A program made the position numbers and the translations under genes. From Prochlorococcus sp. AG-449-P16 (GTDB lineage Bacteria > Cyanobacteriota > Cyanobacteriia > PCC-6307 > Cyanobiaceae), in contig QCQN01000003.1 of assembly GCA_003212175.1 (NCBI GenBank), forward strand, positions 1 to 64,000: a stretch of DNA of 64,000 nt, written 5' to 3'. Each line of letters opens with the position of its first letter. Positions within the stretch are counted from its first letter, which is position 1. Positions 26,515 to 37,243 of this stretch are shown here, piece after piece. The notes under the pieces were generated by a model, which was given only the letters and a program-made list of their open reading frames with translations, made no database searches and was not told the DNA's origin.

Positions 26515-26619
26515 AAAGGACTTTTATATTTTTTCTGTCTTCATAAGGATTATTTCTTTAGAAAAAGCATTCTTTGAGTTAGCCTTAGTAATATTATCTA
26601 TGGGATTTTAAATTTTTAA

Positions 26620-28422
26620 ATGTCATCTTCAATTAAAGAAATAAGAAATGTAGCAATAATAGCTCATGTAGATCATGGCAAAACAACTCTTGTTGATGCA
26701 TTGCTATCTCAATCAGGGATATTTAGAGATAACGAAGTAGTTCCAACCTGTGTAATGGACTCGAATGATCTTGAGAGAGAAAGAGGTATAACAATTCTTT
26801 CAAAAAATACAGCTGTTAATTATAAAAATACAAGAATTAATATTATTGACACTCCTGGACACGCAGATTTTGGAGGTGAAGTTGAGAGGGTTCTGGGAAT
26901 GGTTGATGGTTGCTTATTAATTGTTGATGCAAACGAAGGGCCAATGCCTCAGACAAGATTTGTTTTAAAAAAAGCTCTAGAGAAAGGTCTTAGGCCTATA
27001 GTCTTTGTTAATAAAATTGACAGACCTAGGGTTGTACCTGAACTTGCTGTTGATAAAGTTCTGGACTTGTTCCTTGAGCTAGGCGCAGATGATGATCAAT
27101 GCGATTTTCCATATTTATTTGGTAGTGGATTATCAGGATTCGCAAAAGATGAAATGGAATCTAAAAGTGATAATATGATGCCACTTTTCGAATCAATCCT
27201 TAGACATGTTCCTCCACCTGTAGGGGACATGAATAAGCCATTACAGCTTCAAATTACAACTTTGGATTATTCAGATTTCTTAGGACGAATTGTGATAGGG
27301 AAAATTCATAATGGAACTATTAAAAATGGGCAATCAGCTAGTTTAATAAAAGAAAGTGGAAAAACTATCAAGGGCAAGGTAAGCAAACTTCTTGGATTTC
27401 AGGGACTACAAAGAATTGATATAGATGAAGCTTTTGCAGGAGATATCGTTGCTGTATCTGGCTTTGATGATGTGAATATTGGGGAGACAATTGCATGTCC
27501 TGATTCTCCTCAACCGCTCCCCTTAATTAAAGTTGATGAACCTACTTTAAATATGACTTTTGTCGTTAATGATTCTCCATTCGCAGGTAAAGAAGGGAAA
27601 TTTGTTACCAGTAGACAATTAAAAAATAGATTAGAAAGGGAGCTTCTTACAAATGTTGCTTTAAGAGTTGAGGAGACGGATTCGCCGGATAGATTTTCAG
27701 TTTCTGGGAGAGGTGAACTTCATTTGGGGATTTTGATTGAAACCATGAGAAGAGAAGGTTTCGAATTTCAAATTTCTCAACCACAAGTAATTTTTAGAGA
27801 AATTGATAATGTTCAATGCGAACCAATAGAGACATTAGTTTTAGACGTTCCTGAAGCATCAGTTGGATCTTGTATAGAAAAACTTGGTTCAAGAAAAGCT
27901 GAAATGAAAAATATGCAAACAAGTACCGACGGTAGAACTCAGTTAGAATTTCTTGTTCCATCAAGAGGTTTGATAGGGTTTCGCGGTGAATTTGTGAGAA
28001 TAACAAGAGGAGAAGGAATTATGAGTCACTCTTTTTATGAATACAAACCTAAGTCGGGTGATTTTGAGACAAGGAGAAATGGTGTTCTTATAGCTTTTGA
28101 AGAGGGGGTTGCTACATTTTATGCTTTAAAAAATGCAGAAGACAGAGGTGTTTATTTCATTAAACCTGGTGTTAAAGTTTATAAAGGTATGATAATTGGT
28201 GAAAATAATAGACCACAAGATCTTGAGTTAAATATTTGTAAAACTAAGCAACTTACCAATATGAGATCTGCGGGAGCGGAAGAATTGGATACTTTACAAT
28301 CGCCAGTGGAGATAACACTTGAGAGAGCACTTGAATATATTGGTCCTGACGAAATGTTAGAAGTTACACCTGACTCTATTAGAATGAGAAAGATAAATAA
28401 AAAGAAAAACCTGAAAAATTAG
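26620..28422 (+). CDS. typA: Ribosome-associated GTPase TypA/BipA
   Basis: The GTPase signature [10 protein letters not shown] opens the protein; [14 protein letters not shown] and N-K-I-D follow as G2-G4. The EF-G-like domains and the C-terminal TypA-specific part (G-E-N-N-R-P-Q-D-L near the end) complete the 600-residue product. TypA binds ribosomes and helps assembly and translation under stress. The DUF309 gene follows after 5 bases, so they are likely co-transcribed. Confidence 0.97.
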   Translation: MSSSIKEIRNVAIIAHVDHGKTTLVDALLSQSGIFRDNEVVPTCVMDSNDLERERGITILSKNTAVNYKNTRINIIDTPGHADFGGEVERVLGMVDGCLLIVDANEGPMPQTRFVLKKALEKGLRPIVFVNKIDRPRVVPELAVDKVLDLFLELGADDDQCDFPYLFGSGLSGFAKDEMESKSDNMMPLFESILRHVPPPVGDMNKPLQLQITTLDYSDFLGRIVIGKIHNGTIKNGQSASLIKESGKTIKGKVSKLLGFQGLQRIDIDEAFAGDIVAVSGFDDVNIGETIACPDSPQPLPLIKVDEPTLNMTFVVNDSPFAGKEGKFVTSRQLKNRLERELLTNVALRVEETDSPDRFSVSGRGELHLGILIETMRREGFEFQISQPQVIFREIDNVQCEPIETLVLDVPEASVGSCIEKLGSRKAEMKNMQTSTDGRTQLEFLVPSRGLIGFRGEFVRITRGEGIMSHSFYEYKPKSGDFETRRNGVLIAFEEGVATFYALKNAEDRGVYFIKPGVKVYKGMIIGENNRPQDLELNICKTKQLTNMRSAGAEELDTLQSPVEITLERALEYIGPDEMLEVTPDSIRMRKINKKKNLKN

Positions 28423-28427
28423 TATTC

Positions 28428-28805
28428 ATGCCAGAACTAAATATAAAAAGTTTTGATAATAATTTTCGTGATGCTTTAGATTTATTCAATAATCAAAAAT
28501 GGTACGAGGCTCATGATGCTTTTGAAGATATATGGAATACATTAAATGGCGATAAAAGACAGATTATTCAAGGATTACTTCAAGTTTCCGTTTCCCAATT
28601 TCATTTACAAAGAGGTAATTTAAATGGCGCCACAATTTTATTAGGTGAAGGATTGGGCAGGCTTAAAGGAAGAACTCATATTGATTTAGGAATAGACCTT
28701 GATTCTTTTTGTAGATGCCTTGAAGAGCTGTTAATTAAATTACAAACTAAACAAAATCTTGATGAGATAGATAAACCTCTCATAAAATTAAAAGACACAA
28801 AATGA
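28428..28805 (+). CDS. DUF309 family protein
   Basis: The motif F-N-x-x-x-W-Y-E-A-H-D-A-F-E-D-I-W followed by G-L-L-Q-V-S-V-S-Q-F-H is the DUF309 signature. These are small all-helical proteins of unknown function, some thought to be metal-dependent on the basis of the conserved His and Glu residues, which are present. The 125-residue product is soluble. It lies 5 bases after typA and overlaps lptA by 4 bases (ATGA), making one operon with the LPS-transport genes. Confidence 0.85.
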   Translation: MPELNIKSFDNNFRDALDLFNNQKWYEAHDAFEDIWNTLNGDKRQIIQGLLQVSVSQFHLQRGNLNGATILLGEGLGRLKGRTHIDLGIDLDSFCRCLEELLIKLQTKQNLDEIDKPLIKLKDTK

Positions 28806-29236
28806 AGTTTCTATTTTCCAATTCTAAATATTTATTATTTATTTTTTTTCTATTTTTAGATTCAGAATTAAAAGCTGATAACTACTATTTAGAAAATAAA
28901 TCAGAACAACATAGTGAACTGCTTATTGAGTCGAATAAACAAAAATCAGATTTGAAAAACTCTATTTTTTATGCCGAAGGGGAAGTGATAATTACTAATA
29001 CTGAAAAAGAATTTATAGCAAGATCTCAAAAAGCAATATTTTATAAATTAATTGGAAAAATTAAACTTATTGGAAATGCAGAAGTAACTACAAGTGATTC
29101 CAATAAAATCCAAGCAGGAGAAATACTTTATTATTTAAAAGAAAATAGGTTTGAGGCTATTTCTGATCAAAGCCAAAGAGTTAATACAAAATTTGTTATT
29201 GATGAAAGTAAGATATTTAATCAATCTTCAAATTAA
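28802..29236 (+). CDS. lptA: LptA/OstA-like periplasmic LPS-transport protein
   Basis: A signal peptide covers about residues 1-25. The mature part has the OstA-like beta-jellyroll pattern of alternating hydrophobic residues, with A-E-G-E-V-I-I-T-N and A-R-S-Q-K-A-I-F-Y and I-Q-A-G-E-I-L-Y-Y typical of LptA repeats. At 144 residues it is a minimal LptA. It sits between DUF309 (4-base overlap) and lptB (1-base overlap), the expected gene pair. It would bridge the periplasm for LPS on its way to the outer membrane. Confidence 0.82.
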   Translation: MKFLFSNSKYLLFIFFLFLDSELKADNYYLENKSEQHSELLIESNKQKSDLKNSIFYAEGEVIITNTEKEFIARSQKAIFYKLIGKIKLIGNAEVTTSDSNKIQAGEILYYLKENRFEAISDQSQRVNTKFVIDESKIFNQSSN

Positions 29237-29964
29237 TGGACTTTAAAATTAACAATGTTTCTTTGACGATAGATGGGAAATTAATAGTAAATAATGTATC
29301 AATTATTGTTGCTCCAGGAGAGGTGGTTGGATTAATGGGCCCAAATGGTGCCGGCAAGACTTCCACTTTTAATATTGCAGTGGGTAATTTAAAGCCTGAC
29401 AAGGGTGATATCTTAATAGATAATAAATCTATCATAAATTTACCATTATCAACTAGAGCAAAGCTAGGACTGGGGTATCTAACCCAAGAAGCAAGCATTT
29501 TCAGAAATCTTACCGTAAAGGAAAATATTGATTTAGCTTTGCAAAATTCATTTAAGAGCAGAGCAATAATAAGAAATAAGAGAGAGCAGATAATTAATGA
29601 ATTTAATCTTAATAAGTTTGTTGATAATTATGGATATCAATTATCTGGAGGGGAGAGAAGGAGGTGTGAAATAGCCAGGGCACTATCTGTTGGAAAAAAA
29701 GGGCCTAAATATTTGCTACTGGATGAGCCTTTTGCAGGGATTGATCCACTAGCAGTTAACGATTTGAAGAAATTAATTCTTAAGCTTAGTAAAAAAGGAA
29801 TGGGCATTCTTATTACTGACCACAACGTAAGAGAGACTTTACTAATAACTAACAGATCATATGTATTAAGCGAAGGCAAAACTTTAGCTTATGGATCATC
29901 AATTGAATTAGCCAAAGATCCCATAGTGAAAAGATTTTATTTAGGGGAGGATTTTCAACTTTGA
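29236..29964 (+). CDS. lptB: LPS export ABC transporter ATP-binding protein
   Basis: This is a compact 242-residue ABC ATPase with Walker A G-P-N-G-A-G-K-T-S-T, the LptB-type signature L-S-G-G-E-R-R-R-C-E-I-A-R-A-L, Walker B L-L-L-D-E-P-F-A-G-I-D-P and the switch His in I-T-D-H-N-V. The ERRR form of the signature is typical of LptB. Start and upstream stop share one base (TAATG). The permease genes lptF/lptG are not in this window. Confidence 0.94.
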   Translation: MDFKINNVSLTIDGKLIVNNVSIIVAPGEVVGLMGPNGAGKTSTFNIAVGNLKPDKGDILIDNKSIINLPLSTRAKLGLGYLTQEASIFRNLTVKENIDLALQNSFKSRAIIRNKREQIINEFNLNKFVDNYGYQLSGGERRRCEIARALSVGKKGPKYLLLDEPFAGIDPLAVNDLKKLILKLSKKGMGILITDHNVRETLLITNRSYVLSEGKTLAYGSSIELAKDPIVKRFYLGEDFQL

Positions 29965-30077
29965 ATTATAAAGCTTGGAAAAAATGTAAATTAAAACAAT
30001 AAAATCGTAAATACTTTTTTAGTTTATTTTAATCTTTTTATAATTAAATATATTTTTCTTTGCTTTAAAATTTGATA

Positions 30078-31022
30078 ATGATATTCGACAAAATTATTAA
30101 TAAATTTATTTATGATCCTGTTTCAAGTATTGGAATTTTAGTTTTTTATTTTTTATTAATTAACTTACCTATTTCTTTAATTGCGGTTTTCAGTAAGAAA
30201 CCTTCCTCTTATGTGAAGTTAATAACAATAATAGTTAATCTATCTATCTCACTACAACTTGTTTTTAGATGGTATTTATCAGGTCATTTCCCCATAAGTA
30301 ATTTATATGAATCACTTTTTTTCCTTGTTTGGGGAATTACTTTAGGCCAATTACTACTTGAGAGTGAATATCCTACTCCAATAATTCCCGCAATTACAAT
30401 ACCTTTTGAACTCTTATCTGTTGGATTCGCTTCATTTGTCTTACCTGAAGATCTGAAGTCTTCATCTAGTTTGGTTCCAGCATTAAGATCAAGTTGGTTG
30501 GTTATGCATGTAAGTGTGGTAATGCTTAGTTATGCTGCACTTATAGTGGGTTCTTTGCTCTCTACTTCTGTATTGCTTATAAATAAAAGTCAACCTCTTC
30601 AAATTCGAAGCAGTTCTACAGGCATAGGTGGTTTTAAGACCTCTGGTGGTTTATCTATTAAAACTTTTTTGCAGCCAATAAATTTTTCTCACTCTGAGGA
30701 ATTAGATACTCTAAGTTACCGTTCTATACTAGTGGGTTTTGTCCTGCTAACACTAGGATTAATTACTGGTGCCATTTGGGCTAATGAAGCATGGGGTACT
30801 TGGTGGAGTTGGGATCCTAAAGAAACTTGGGCATTTATTTCCTGGTTGTTTTATGCTGCATATTTGCATATGAGAATTAGCAAGGGTTGGCAAGGTAGAA
30901 AGCCAGCAATAATGGCCTCCACTGGTTTCTTTGTAGTACTTATTTGTTACATAGGAGTGAATTTCTTGGGAGTAGGTCTACATAGTTATGGGTGGATTTT
31001 TGGGATTTTTAATTTAACCTAA
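30078..31022 (+). CDS. ccsA: Cytochrome c biogenesis protein CcsA (system II)
   Basis: This integral membrane protein has about eight predicted helices and the tryptophan-rich heme-handling motif [14 protein letters not shown], plus conserved membrane histidines before and after it. With CcsB (Ccs1) it delivers heme to apocytochromes c such as cytochrome f and c6 on the lumenal side. The ATG at 30078 is preferred to the TTG two codons upstream. In system-II nomenclature the same protein is sometimes called CcsB. It stands 113 bases after lptB. Confidence 0.93.
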   Translation: MIFDKIINKFIYDPVSSIGILVFYFLLINLPISLIAVFSKKPSSYVKLITIIVNLSISLQLVFRWYLSGHFPISNLYESLFFLVWGITLGQLLLESEYPTPIIPAITIPFELLSVGFASFVLPEDLKSSSSLVPALRSSWLVMHVSVVMLSYAALIVGSLLSTSVLLINKSQPLQIRSSSTGIGGFKTSGGLSIKTFLQPINFSHSEELDTLSYRSILVGFVLLTLGLITGAIWANEAWGTWWSWDPKETWAFISWLFYAAYLHMRISKGWQGRKPAIMASTGFFVVLICYIGVNFLGVGLHSYGWIFGIFNLT

Positions 31023-31034
31023 AATAAAAATTTT

Positions 31035-31790
31035 CTAAGGTTCAGAAATTACATTCCCTTTCTGAGCCTCAACAGCAACTGACCTGAGTTCATCACATCC
31101 CTCTTTTAATGTTGGATAGGCAAACATTCCACTTCCCGCAATAAAACAATTAGCACCGGCTGCTGCACATTGTGAAATTGTCCAATTTGCCTTTATTCCT
31201 CCATCAACCTCGATATCTACATTCAAGTTCTTTTCAAGAATAAATTGTCTGATTTTTCTAATTTTATTTAACATTGTTGGTATATAAGCTTGGCCACCAA
31301 ATCCTGGATTAACTGTCATAACTAAAACATGATCAACCATATCCATTATATTTTCAATCATTTCAAAAGGGGTATGTGGATTTAGTGCAACAGAAGGTGA
31401 TCCACCAAGATCTCTTATCCTCCCAAGAACTCGATGAAGATGAATATTAGCTTCAGCATGGGCAATTACAACTCCTGGTTCTCCATTAGCTCCTTTTGTA
31501 GCTTTAACATAGTCATCAAGCATTGTTTCGCAATTGTATTGACTCACCATTAACTGCGTTTCAAAGGGAACACTACAGTACTTTCTACATGCTTTAATCA
31601 TTTCTGGGCCAAATGTAAGATTTGGTACAAAATTCCCATCCATTACATCAAATTGAATACGATCAACCCCAGCGTCTTCAAGATCTTTAACACATGCTCC
31701 CATATTTGCCCAATCTGCAGGAAGAACAGAAGGTATAATTTGAATTGGTCGATTAACACTTATTGAATTTGAGTAATTAGATTCGGTCAT
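31035..31790 (-). CDS. rpe: Ribulose-phosphate 3-epimerase
   Basis: Rpe interconverts ribulose 5-phosphate and xylulose 5-phosphate in the Calvin and pentose-phosphate cycles. The TIM-barrel motifs are clear: I-I-P-S-V-L-P-A-D-W, Q-F-D-V-M-D-G-N-F-V-P-N-L-T-F-G, M-T-V-N-P-G-F-G-G-Q and I-E-V-D-G-G-I. The 251 residues include the usual cyanobacterial N-terminal extension. It diverges from glpX, another Calvin-cycle enzyme, over a 185-base region, and converges on ccsA. Confidence 0.97.
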   Translation of the reverse strand: MTESNYSNSISVNRPIQIIPSVLPADWANMGACVKDLEDAGVDRIQFDVMDGNFVPNLTFGPEMIKACRKYCSVPFETQLMVSQYNCETMLDDYVKATKGANGEPGVVIAHAEANIHLHRVLGRIRDLGGSPSVALNPHTPFEMIENIMDMVDHVLVMTVNPGFGGQAYIPTMLNKIRKIRQFILEKNLNVDIEVDGGIKANWTISQCAAAGANCFIAGSGMFAYPTLKEGCDELRSVAVEAQKGNVISEP

Positions 31791-31909
31791 TAAATTTTTA
31801 AAATATTTAATAAAGATACTATATTTGGTACCTTATTCCTAATTTCTAGTCTCGGCCTGATAAAGTAACAGCTGCAAGGAGTTAAAAAAAGCTTATTAGC
31901 AAAATAATT

Positions 31910-31933
31910 CTCATAAAAGTTATTTTTTATGAG
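31910..31933. repeat. Perfect inverted repeat in the rpe-glpX intergenic region
   Basis: CTCATAAAA at 31910-31918 and TTTTATGAG at 31925-31933 are perfect complements separated by 6 bases. The element lies 42 bases before the glpX start and about 120 bases from the rpe start, so it could be an operator or an RNA stem-loop in the glpX leader. No T-run follows it on the plus strand, so it does not look like a terminator. Confidence 0.4.
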
Positions 31934-31975
31934 AACATATTTTAAAACTCTTAGAAAACTCTCAAAAATTTAATT

Positions 31976-32977
31976 GTGAATCAAACTTTAATTCAGGAAA
32001 TTCTCGAAGTAGTCGAGCAAGCCGCTATCGCATCAGCAAAACTTACTGGTCTTGGAAAGAAAGATGAGGCTGACGCTGCAGCTGTTGAAGCAATGAGATT
32101 GCGAATGGGTAAAATTGAAATGAAAGGAAGAATTGTTATTGGTGAGGGTGAGCGGGATGAGGCACCAATGCTTTATATTGGTGAAGAAGTAGGCAGTGGT
32201 AGTGGACCAGGAGTAGACTTCGCTGTAGATCCATGCGAAGGTACTAATCTCTGCGCAAACAATCAGAGGGGATCAATGGCGGTTTTGGCTGCTTCAGACA
32301 CGGGAGGTCTTTTCAATGCTCCTGATTTTTACATGAATAAATTAGCTGCACCTCCAGCGGCAAAAGGTAAAGTTGATATTAGAAATACTGCTACTGAGAA
32401 TTTAAAAATTCTAAGTAATTGTCTAGATTTATCAATTAGTGAACTAACTGTAGTAGTTATGGATAGAACAAGACACAAGGATTTAATTAAAGAAATTAGA
32501 GAATGTGGTGCGAAAGTTCAACCAATATCTGATGGAGATGTACAAGCAGCAATCGCATGTGGATTTGCAGGCACTGGTACTCATTGTCTAATGGGCATTG
32601 GAGCAGCACCTGAAGGGGTTATTTCTGCTGCTGCGATGAGAGCTCTTGGAGGACATTTTCAAGGTCAATTAGTTTATGATCCTGCGATTGCGCAAACTTC
32701 TGAGTGGGCTGATTACACGAAGGAAGGAAATATTAAGCGTTTAAATGAAATGGGAATTACTGATATTGATAAAATTTATGAGGCAAATGAACTTGCATCA
32801 GGTGAAAATGTTGTTTTTGCTGGAAGTGGAATAACTGATGGGTTACTATTCAATGGAGTAGAATTTGAAAAAGATTGTGTTAGAACAAGCAGTCTTGTAA
32901 TTAGCACACTTGATAGTACAGCCCGTTTCACGAATACAATACATATAAAAGATGGTGCTCAAAGTATCAGCCTTTAA
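31976..32977 (+). CDS. glpX: Fructose-1,6/sedoheptulose-1,7-bisphosphatase, GlpX type
   Basis: The cyanobacterial dual bisphosphatase dephosphorylates both fructose 1,6- and sedoheptulose 1,7-bisphosphate in the Calvin cycle. Conserved elements are [22 protein letters not shown] and S-D-G-D-V. The start is GTG at 31976; the protein then runs 333 residues with the family N-terminus. It diverges from rpe. Its active-site E-G-E-R and D-P-C-E-G-T metal-binding residues are intact. Confidence 0.97.
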   Translation: MNQTLIQEILEVVEQAAIASAKLTGLGKKDEADAAAVEAMRLRMGKIEMKGRIVIGEGERDEAPMLYIGEEVGSGSGPGVDFAVDPCEGTNLCANNQRGSMAVLAASDTGGLFNAPDFYMNKLAAPPAAKGKVDIRNTATENLKILSNCLDLSISELTVVVMDRTRHKDLIKEIRECGAKVQPISDGDVQAAIACGFAGTGTHCLMGIGAAPEGVISAAAMRALGGHFQGQLVYDPAIAQTSEWADYTKEGNIKRLNEMGITDIDKIYEANELASGENVVFAGSGITDGLLFNGVEFEKDCVRTSSLVISTLDSTARFTNTIHIKDGAQSISL

Positions 32978-32995
32978 TTTTTCTAATTTGATTTT

Positions 32996-34303
32996 ATGCA
33001 TATTGTTGTCGTCGGACTAAGTCATCGCACGGCACCTGTTGAAGTGCGTGAGAAGTTAAGTATTCCGGATCATTCTATTTCAGAATCACTCAAATCTTTA
33101 AAGTCTTTTGCTGATATCCTTGAGGTTTCAATATTAAGTACTTGTAATAGATTGGAGATTTATTCTCTTGTAAAAGATAAAAATATTGGTATTTCTTCTG
33201 TAAAGGAGTTTATCTCCGAATTTTCCAAAATAAATATTGAAGAACTTGATCCACATCTTTTTGATTTGAGACAAGAAGAAGCTGTTTTACATTTAATGAA
33301 GGTCTCAGCAGGATTAGACAGTCTTGTTTTAGGTGAAGGACAAATACTCTCTCAAGTAAAAAAAATGATGAGATTAGGACAAGAGAATCAATCTACAGGT
33401 CCAATACTCAATAGATTACTAAGTCAATCAATTAGTGTAGGCAAAAAAGTGAGATCTGAGACTAATCTTGGAACAGGAGCAGTCTCAATAAGTTCTGCTG
33501 CAGTAGAACTTGCTCAGTTAAAAATCGGACAAGACATTGGTTTAAATAGTCTTGTAACTTTGGAATCAGAGAGGGTACTTATCGTTGGTGCTGGTAGAAT
33601 GAGTAGACTTTTGATTACTCATTTAAAATCTAAAGGTTGCCATAAGCTTCTTCTTATTAATAGAAACATTGAGAGAGCTAAAAATCTTGCGGCAGATTTC
33701 ACCGATATTGAAATAGAATGCAAACAATTTAGCGATTTATATGAAAACATAAATAAATTTTCTCTCGTTTTCACTAGTACTGCTTCAGAAAAACCTTTCA
33801 TTGATTTAGAAAGAGTAAAAAAAATTAATTTAAAAAATAATATAAAATTTTTTGATATTGGGGTACCAAGAAACGTTACTAGTGATGTTAGTCAACATGA
33901 GCTTGTTGATTCTTTTGATGTAGATGATTTGCAAGAAGTAGTTTCAAGGAATCAAGAATTTAGAGAAAAAATAGCAAAAGAGGCTGAATCTCTAGTAAAA
34001 GAAGAGAGAATTATTTTTTTGGAGTGGTGGGCAAGTTTGGAAGCAGTTCCTGTTATAAATAAATTAAGGTCAGACTTAGAAATTATTAGAAAAGAAGAAT
34101 TACAAAAAGCTCTTAGTCGTATGGGTCCCGATTTTTCTGCTAGAGAAAGGAAAGTTGTTGATGCTCTAACTAAAGGGATTATTAATAAAATTTTACATAC
34201 ACCCGTGACTAAATTAAGAAGCCCCCAATCAAGGGATGAGAGAAGAGCATCATTAAAAATTGTAGAAAAGTTGTTTTCGCTAGCTGATGATGAAGATATT
34301 TAG
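32996..34303 (+). CDS. hemA: Glutamyl-tRNA reductase
   Basis: HemA makes glutamate-1-semialdehyde from Glu-tRNA, the first committed step of heme and chlorophyll synthesis. The head has G-L-S-H-R-T-A-P-V-E-V-R-E, the catalytic Cys is in S-T-C-N-R-L-E-I-Y, and L-G-E-G-Q-I-L-S-Q-V-K is the conserved spinal region; G-A-G-R-M is the NADPH-binding turn. It lies 18 bases after glpX and may be co-transcribed. 435 residues is normal. Confidence 0.97.
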   Translation: MHIVVVGLSHRTAPVEVREKLSIPDHSISESLKSLKSFADILEVSILSTCNRLEIYSLVKDKNIGISSVKEFISEFSKINIEELDPHLFDLRQEEAVLHLMKVSAGLDSLVLGEGQILSQVKKMMRLGQENQSTGPILNRLLSQSISVGKKVRSETNLGTGAVSISSAAVELAQLKIGQDIGLNSLVTLESERVLIVGAGRMSRLLITHLKSKGCHKLLLINRNIERAKNLAADFTDIEIECKQFSDLYENINKFSLVFTSTASEKPFIDLERVKKINLKNNIKFFDIGVPRNVTSDVSQHELVDSFDVDDLQEVVSRNQEFREKIAKEAESLVKEERIIFLEWWASLEAVPVINKLRSDLEIIRKEELQKALSRMGPDFSARERKVVDALTKGIINKILHTPVTKLRSPQSRDERRASLKIVEKLFSLADDEDI

Positions 34304-34433
34304 TAAGAATTTCTTCTTTTATATTAAGTTTTTCAATAGATTTTTCGGAATACCTTCAAAAAGTGGCCATTAGGGTTTTTATATTTGCACATAATCAGTT
34401 AATTTTAATAGTTGTAGATAACTACATTTTTGA

Positions 34434-35729
34434 ATGAAGCGTGTGTTGGCAATTATCCTCGGAGGAGGAAAAGGATCTAGATTATACCCCTTAACAAAAA
34501 TGAGGGCAAAACCTGCCGTCCCTTTGGCAGGCAAATATAGGTTGATAGATATCCCAATTAGTAATTGTATAAACTCAGGTATTGAGAAAATGTATGTATT
34601 GACTCAGTTCAATAGTGCATCACTTAATAGACATATAGGAAGAACTTACAATCTGAATGGACCTTTTGGTCAAGGCTTTGTTGAGGTTCTAGCTGCCCAA
34701 CAGACTCCCGATAGTCCTAAATGGTTTGAGGGGACTGCTGACGCAGTAAGAAAATACCAATGGTTATTTCAAGAATGGGATGTTGATGAGTATTTAATAT
34801 TGTCAGGTGATCAACTGTACAGAATGGACTACAGTTTATTTGTTCAACACCATAGAGATAATGGTGCGGACTTAACTGTTGCAGCTTTACCTGTTGATGA
34901 AGTTCAAGCAGAAGGATTTGGCCTGATGAGAACAGATGATTTAGGGAATATAAAAGAATTCTGTGAGAAGCCTTCTGGAGAGAAGTTGAAGGCAATGGCA
35001 GTAGATACTTCTAAATTTGGATTAACAAAGGAATCTGCTTCAGAAAAACCTTATCTCGCCTCAATGGGGATTTATGTTTTTAGTAGGAATACTCTTTTTG
35101 ATCTTCTAAATAAATTTCCTAATTATACAGACTTTGGTAAGGACATAATTCCTGAAGCTCTAAAAAGAGGAGATACTCTTAAGAGTTATGTTTTTGATGA
35201 TTATTGGGAAGATATCGGAACCATTGGAGCATTCTTTGAGTCGAATTTGGCATTAACAGAGCAACCAAAACCTCCATTTAGTTTTTATGATGAAAAATTT
35301 CCAATTTATACAAGACCAAGGTTTCTCCCCCCTTCTAAACTTGTAGATGCCCAAATTACGGATTCAATAGTTTGCGAAGGAACAATTCTAAAGTCATGCA
35401 GTATTTTGCATTGTGTTTTAGGTGTAAGGAGCAGGATTGAAAGTGATTCTGTTCTTGAGGACACTTTAGTAATGGGTGCTGATTTCTTTGAATCCCCTGA
35501 AGAAAGAATTGAATTAAGAAAAGGCGGTGGGACACCACTTGGAGTAGGTGAAGGTACTACTGTTAAAAGAGCAATTCTCGATAAGAATACTAGGATAGGT
35601 GATAATGTAGTCATTATTAATAAAGATCGAGTAGAAGAAGCTGATAAGCCTGAGTTAGGCTTCTATATAAGAAACGGAATAGTTGTCGTGGTTAAAAATG
35701 CCACTATTGCAAATGGGACAGTAATTTAA
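34434..35729 (+). CDS. glgC: Glucose-1-phosphate adenylyltransferase
   Basis: GlgC makes ADP-glucose for glycogen and is the control point of carbon storage. The N-terminal [23 protein letters not shown] is the pyrophosphorylase motif, with D-I-P-I-S-N-C following; the C-terminal left-handed beta-helix is present. The cyanobacterial allosteric C-terminal Lys region appears intact. The 131-base gap to hemA carries only a short imperfect inverted repeat. Confidence 0.97.
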   Translation: MKRVLAIILGGGKGSRLYPLTKMRAKPAVPLAGKYRLIDIPISNCINSGIEKMYVLTQFNSASLNRHIGRTYNLNGPFGQGFVEVLAAQQTPDSPKWFEGTADAVRKYQWLFQEWDVDEYLILSGDQLYRMDYSLFVQHHRDNGADLTVAALPVDEVQAEGFGLMRTDDLGNIKEFCEKPSGEKLKAMAVDTSKFGLTKESASEKPYLASMGIYVFSRNTLFDLLNKFPNYTDFGKDIIPEALKRGDTLKSYVFDDYWEDIGTIGAFFESNLALTEQPKPPFSFYDEKFPIYTRPRFLPPSKLVDAQITDSIVCEGTILKSCSILHCVLGVRSRIESDSVLEDTLVMGADFFESPEERIELRKGGGTPLGVGEGTTVKRAILDKNTRIGDNVVIINKDRVEEADKPELGFYIRNGIVVVVKNATIANGTVI

Positions 35730-35824
35730 TTCTTTTCGATCATTTTTCGCTGACATAAGTATATTTTTTGAGCAATTTTGTTGAGTTGCAGGCAAACTAG
35801 ATTTATTGAGTTTATTAATTTTTT

Positions 35825-37243
35825 ATGTCCAAGGCACATTTTGGTTTAATAGGTCTTGGTGTTATGGGCGAAAATTTAGTTCTTAACGCAGAGAGGAATG
35901 GATTTTCTAGTGTAGTTTTTAATAGAACTTACTCAAAAACTGAAGAATTTTTACAAGGTCGGGGCCTTGGGAAGAATATAGAGGGAGCTGAAACTCTACA
36001 AGAATTTGTTAATAAGCTAGAAAGACCTAGAAGAATTCTTATGATGGTAAAAGCTGGACCCGCAACAGATGCTGTTATAGACAATATTTCTGGATACCTC
36101 GAGGAAGGAGATCTATTAATAGATGGCGGTAATTCTCAATTTAAAGATACAGAAAGAAGGGTAAATACTCTTGAAAGTAAAAGTTTTGGATACATTGGAA
36201 TGGGGGTCTCAGGTGGTGCTAAAGGAGCTCTGGAAGGGCCAAGTATGATGCCAGGCGGTACTAAGACTTCATATGATGCAATAGAAAGTTTATTAACTAA
36301 GATGGCTGCCAAGGTTGAAGACGGACCTTGTGTTGCGTATGTCGGACCAGGAGGCTCAGGTCATTTTGTAAAAACTGTTCATAACGGAATTGAATATGGA
36401 ATTGAACAAATACTAGCTGAAGCTTATGACCTTATGAAGAGAGTCAAAGGTATGAATGGTCAGCAGATGTCAGAGGTATTTGGTATTTGGAATAATACTG
36501 ATCAATTAGCTTCTTATCTTGTTGAAATCACGGAGATTTGTCTAAATACAAAAGATGATATGACTGGAGAAGATATTGTTGAGAAAATATTAGATAAGGC
36601 TGGCCAAAAAGGTACTGGGTTATGGACTGTTGTGAGTGCTTTAGAACTTGGAGTATCAGTCCCAACTATTTATGCATCTTTAAATGCAAGAGTTATGAGT
36701 TCTTTAAAAGATCAACGCAGTGAGATTGAAAAAACTATTCCATTTAAAGAGATAGAGGATTTTGACTTAGGAAATATATCAGATGGAATGAAACCTTTAT
36801 TTGATGCTGTAGTCCTTGCCACAATAGCTAGCTATGCCCAAGGTATGGATATTTTAAGAGAAGCATCCTCAGTATATAATTATGATTTGAATATGCCGTC
36901 AATTGCTCAAATATGGAAAGGGGGTTGCATAATTAGATCAAAATTATTAAGTAAAATTCAAGACGCTTATAACAAAGACCCTAATCTAAAAAATTTAATC
37001 TTTGATGATTGGTTCAATAATGAAATTGCAACAAGGTTAGATAACTTGGCAAATGTAGTTTCTCTATCTACAAAATCTGGGATACCAGTTCCTTGTTTAT
37101 CTAGTACTTTGGATTATCTGAATAGTTACAGAACAAATAGACTCCCTCAGAACCTAGTTCAGGCTATGAGAGATTGTTTTGGTTCTCATACTTATGAAAG
37201 AATTGATAAGAAAGGTAGTTTTCATACTGAATGGATGAAATGA
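35825..37243 (+). CDS. gnd: 6-phosphogluconate dehydrogenase, decarboxylating
   Basis: Gnd oxidises 6-phosphogluconate to ribulose 5-phosphate, producing NADPH in the dark. The Rossmann motif G-L-G-V-M-G-E-N-L-V-L-N, the G-G-N-S-Q-F-K-D-T and G-M-G-V-S-G-G-A-K-G-A substrate segments, and K-T-V-H-N-G-I-E-Y with the catalytic Lys are all present in 472 residues. It is followed by pgl, overlapping by 4 bases, giving the oxidative pentose-phosphate pair in one operon. Confidence 0.98.
   Translation: MSKAHFGLIGLGVMGENLVLNAERNGFSSVVFNRTYSKTEEFLQGRGLGKNIEGAETLQEFVNKLERPRRILMMVKAGPATDAVIDNISGYLEEGDLLIDGGNSQFKDTERRVNTLESKSFGYIGMGVSGGAKGALEGPSMMPGGTKTSYDAIESLLTKMAAKVEDGPCVAYVGPGGSGHFVKTVHNGIEYGIEQILAEAYDLMKRVKGMNGQQMSEVFGIWNNTDQLASYLVEITEICLNTKDDMTGEDIVEKILDKAGQKGTGLWTVVSALELGVSVPTIYASLNARVMSSLKDQRSEIEKTIPFKEIEDFDLGNISDGMKPLFDAVVLATIASYAQGMDILREASSVYNYDLNMPSIAQIWKGGCIIRSKLLSKIQDAYNKDPNLKNLIFDDWFNNEIATRLDNLANVVSLSTKSGIPVPCLSSTLDYLNSYRTNRLPQNLVQAMRDCFGSHTYERIDKKGSFHTEWMK

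Noticed and set aside
34414..34425. Possible NtcA box GTA-N-TAC before glgC
   Set aside because: The spacing is 6 bases, whereas NtcA boxes need GTA-N8-TAC; no matching -10 element follows at the right distance.
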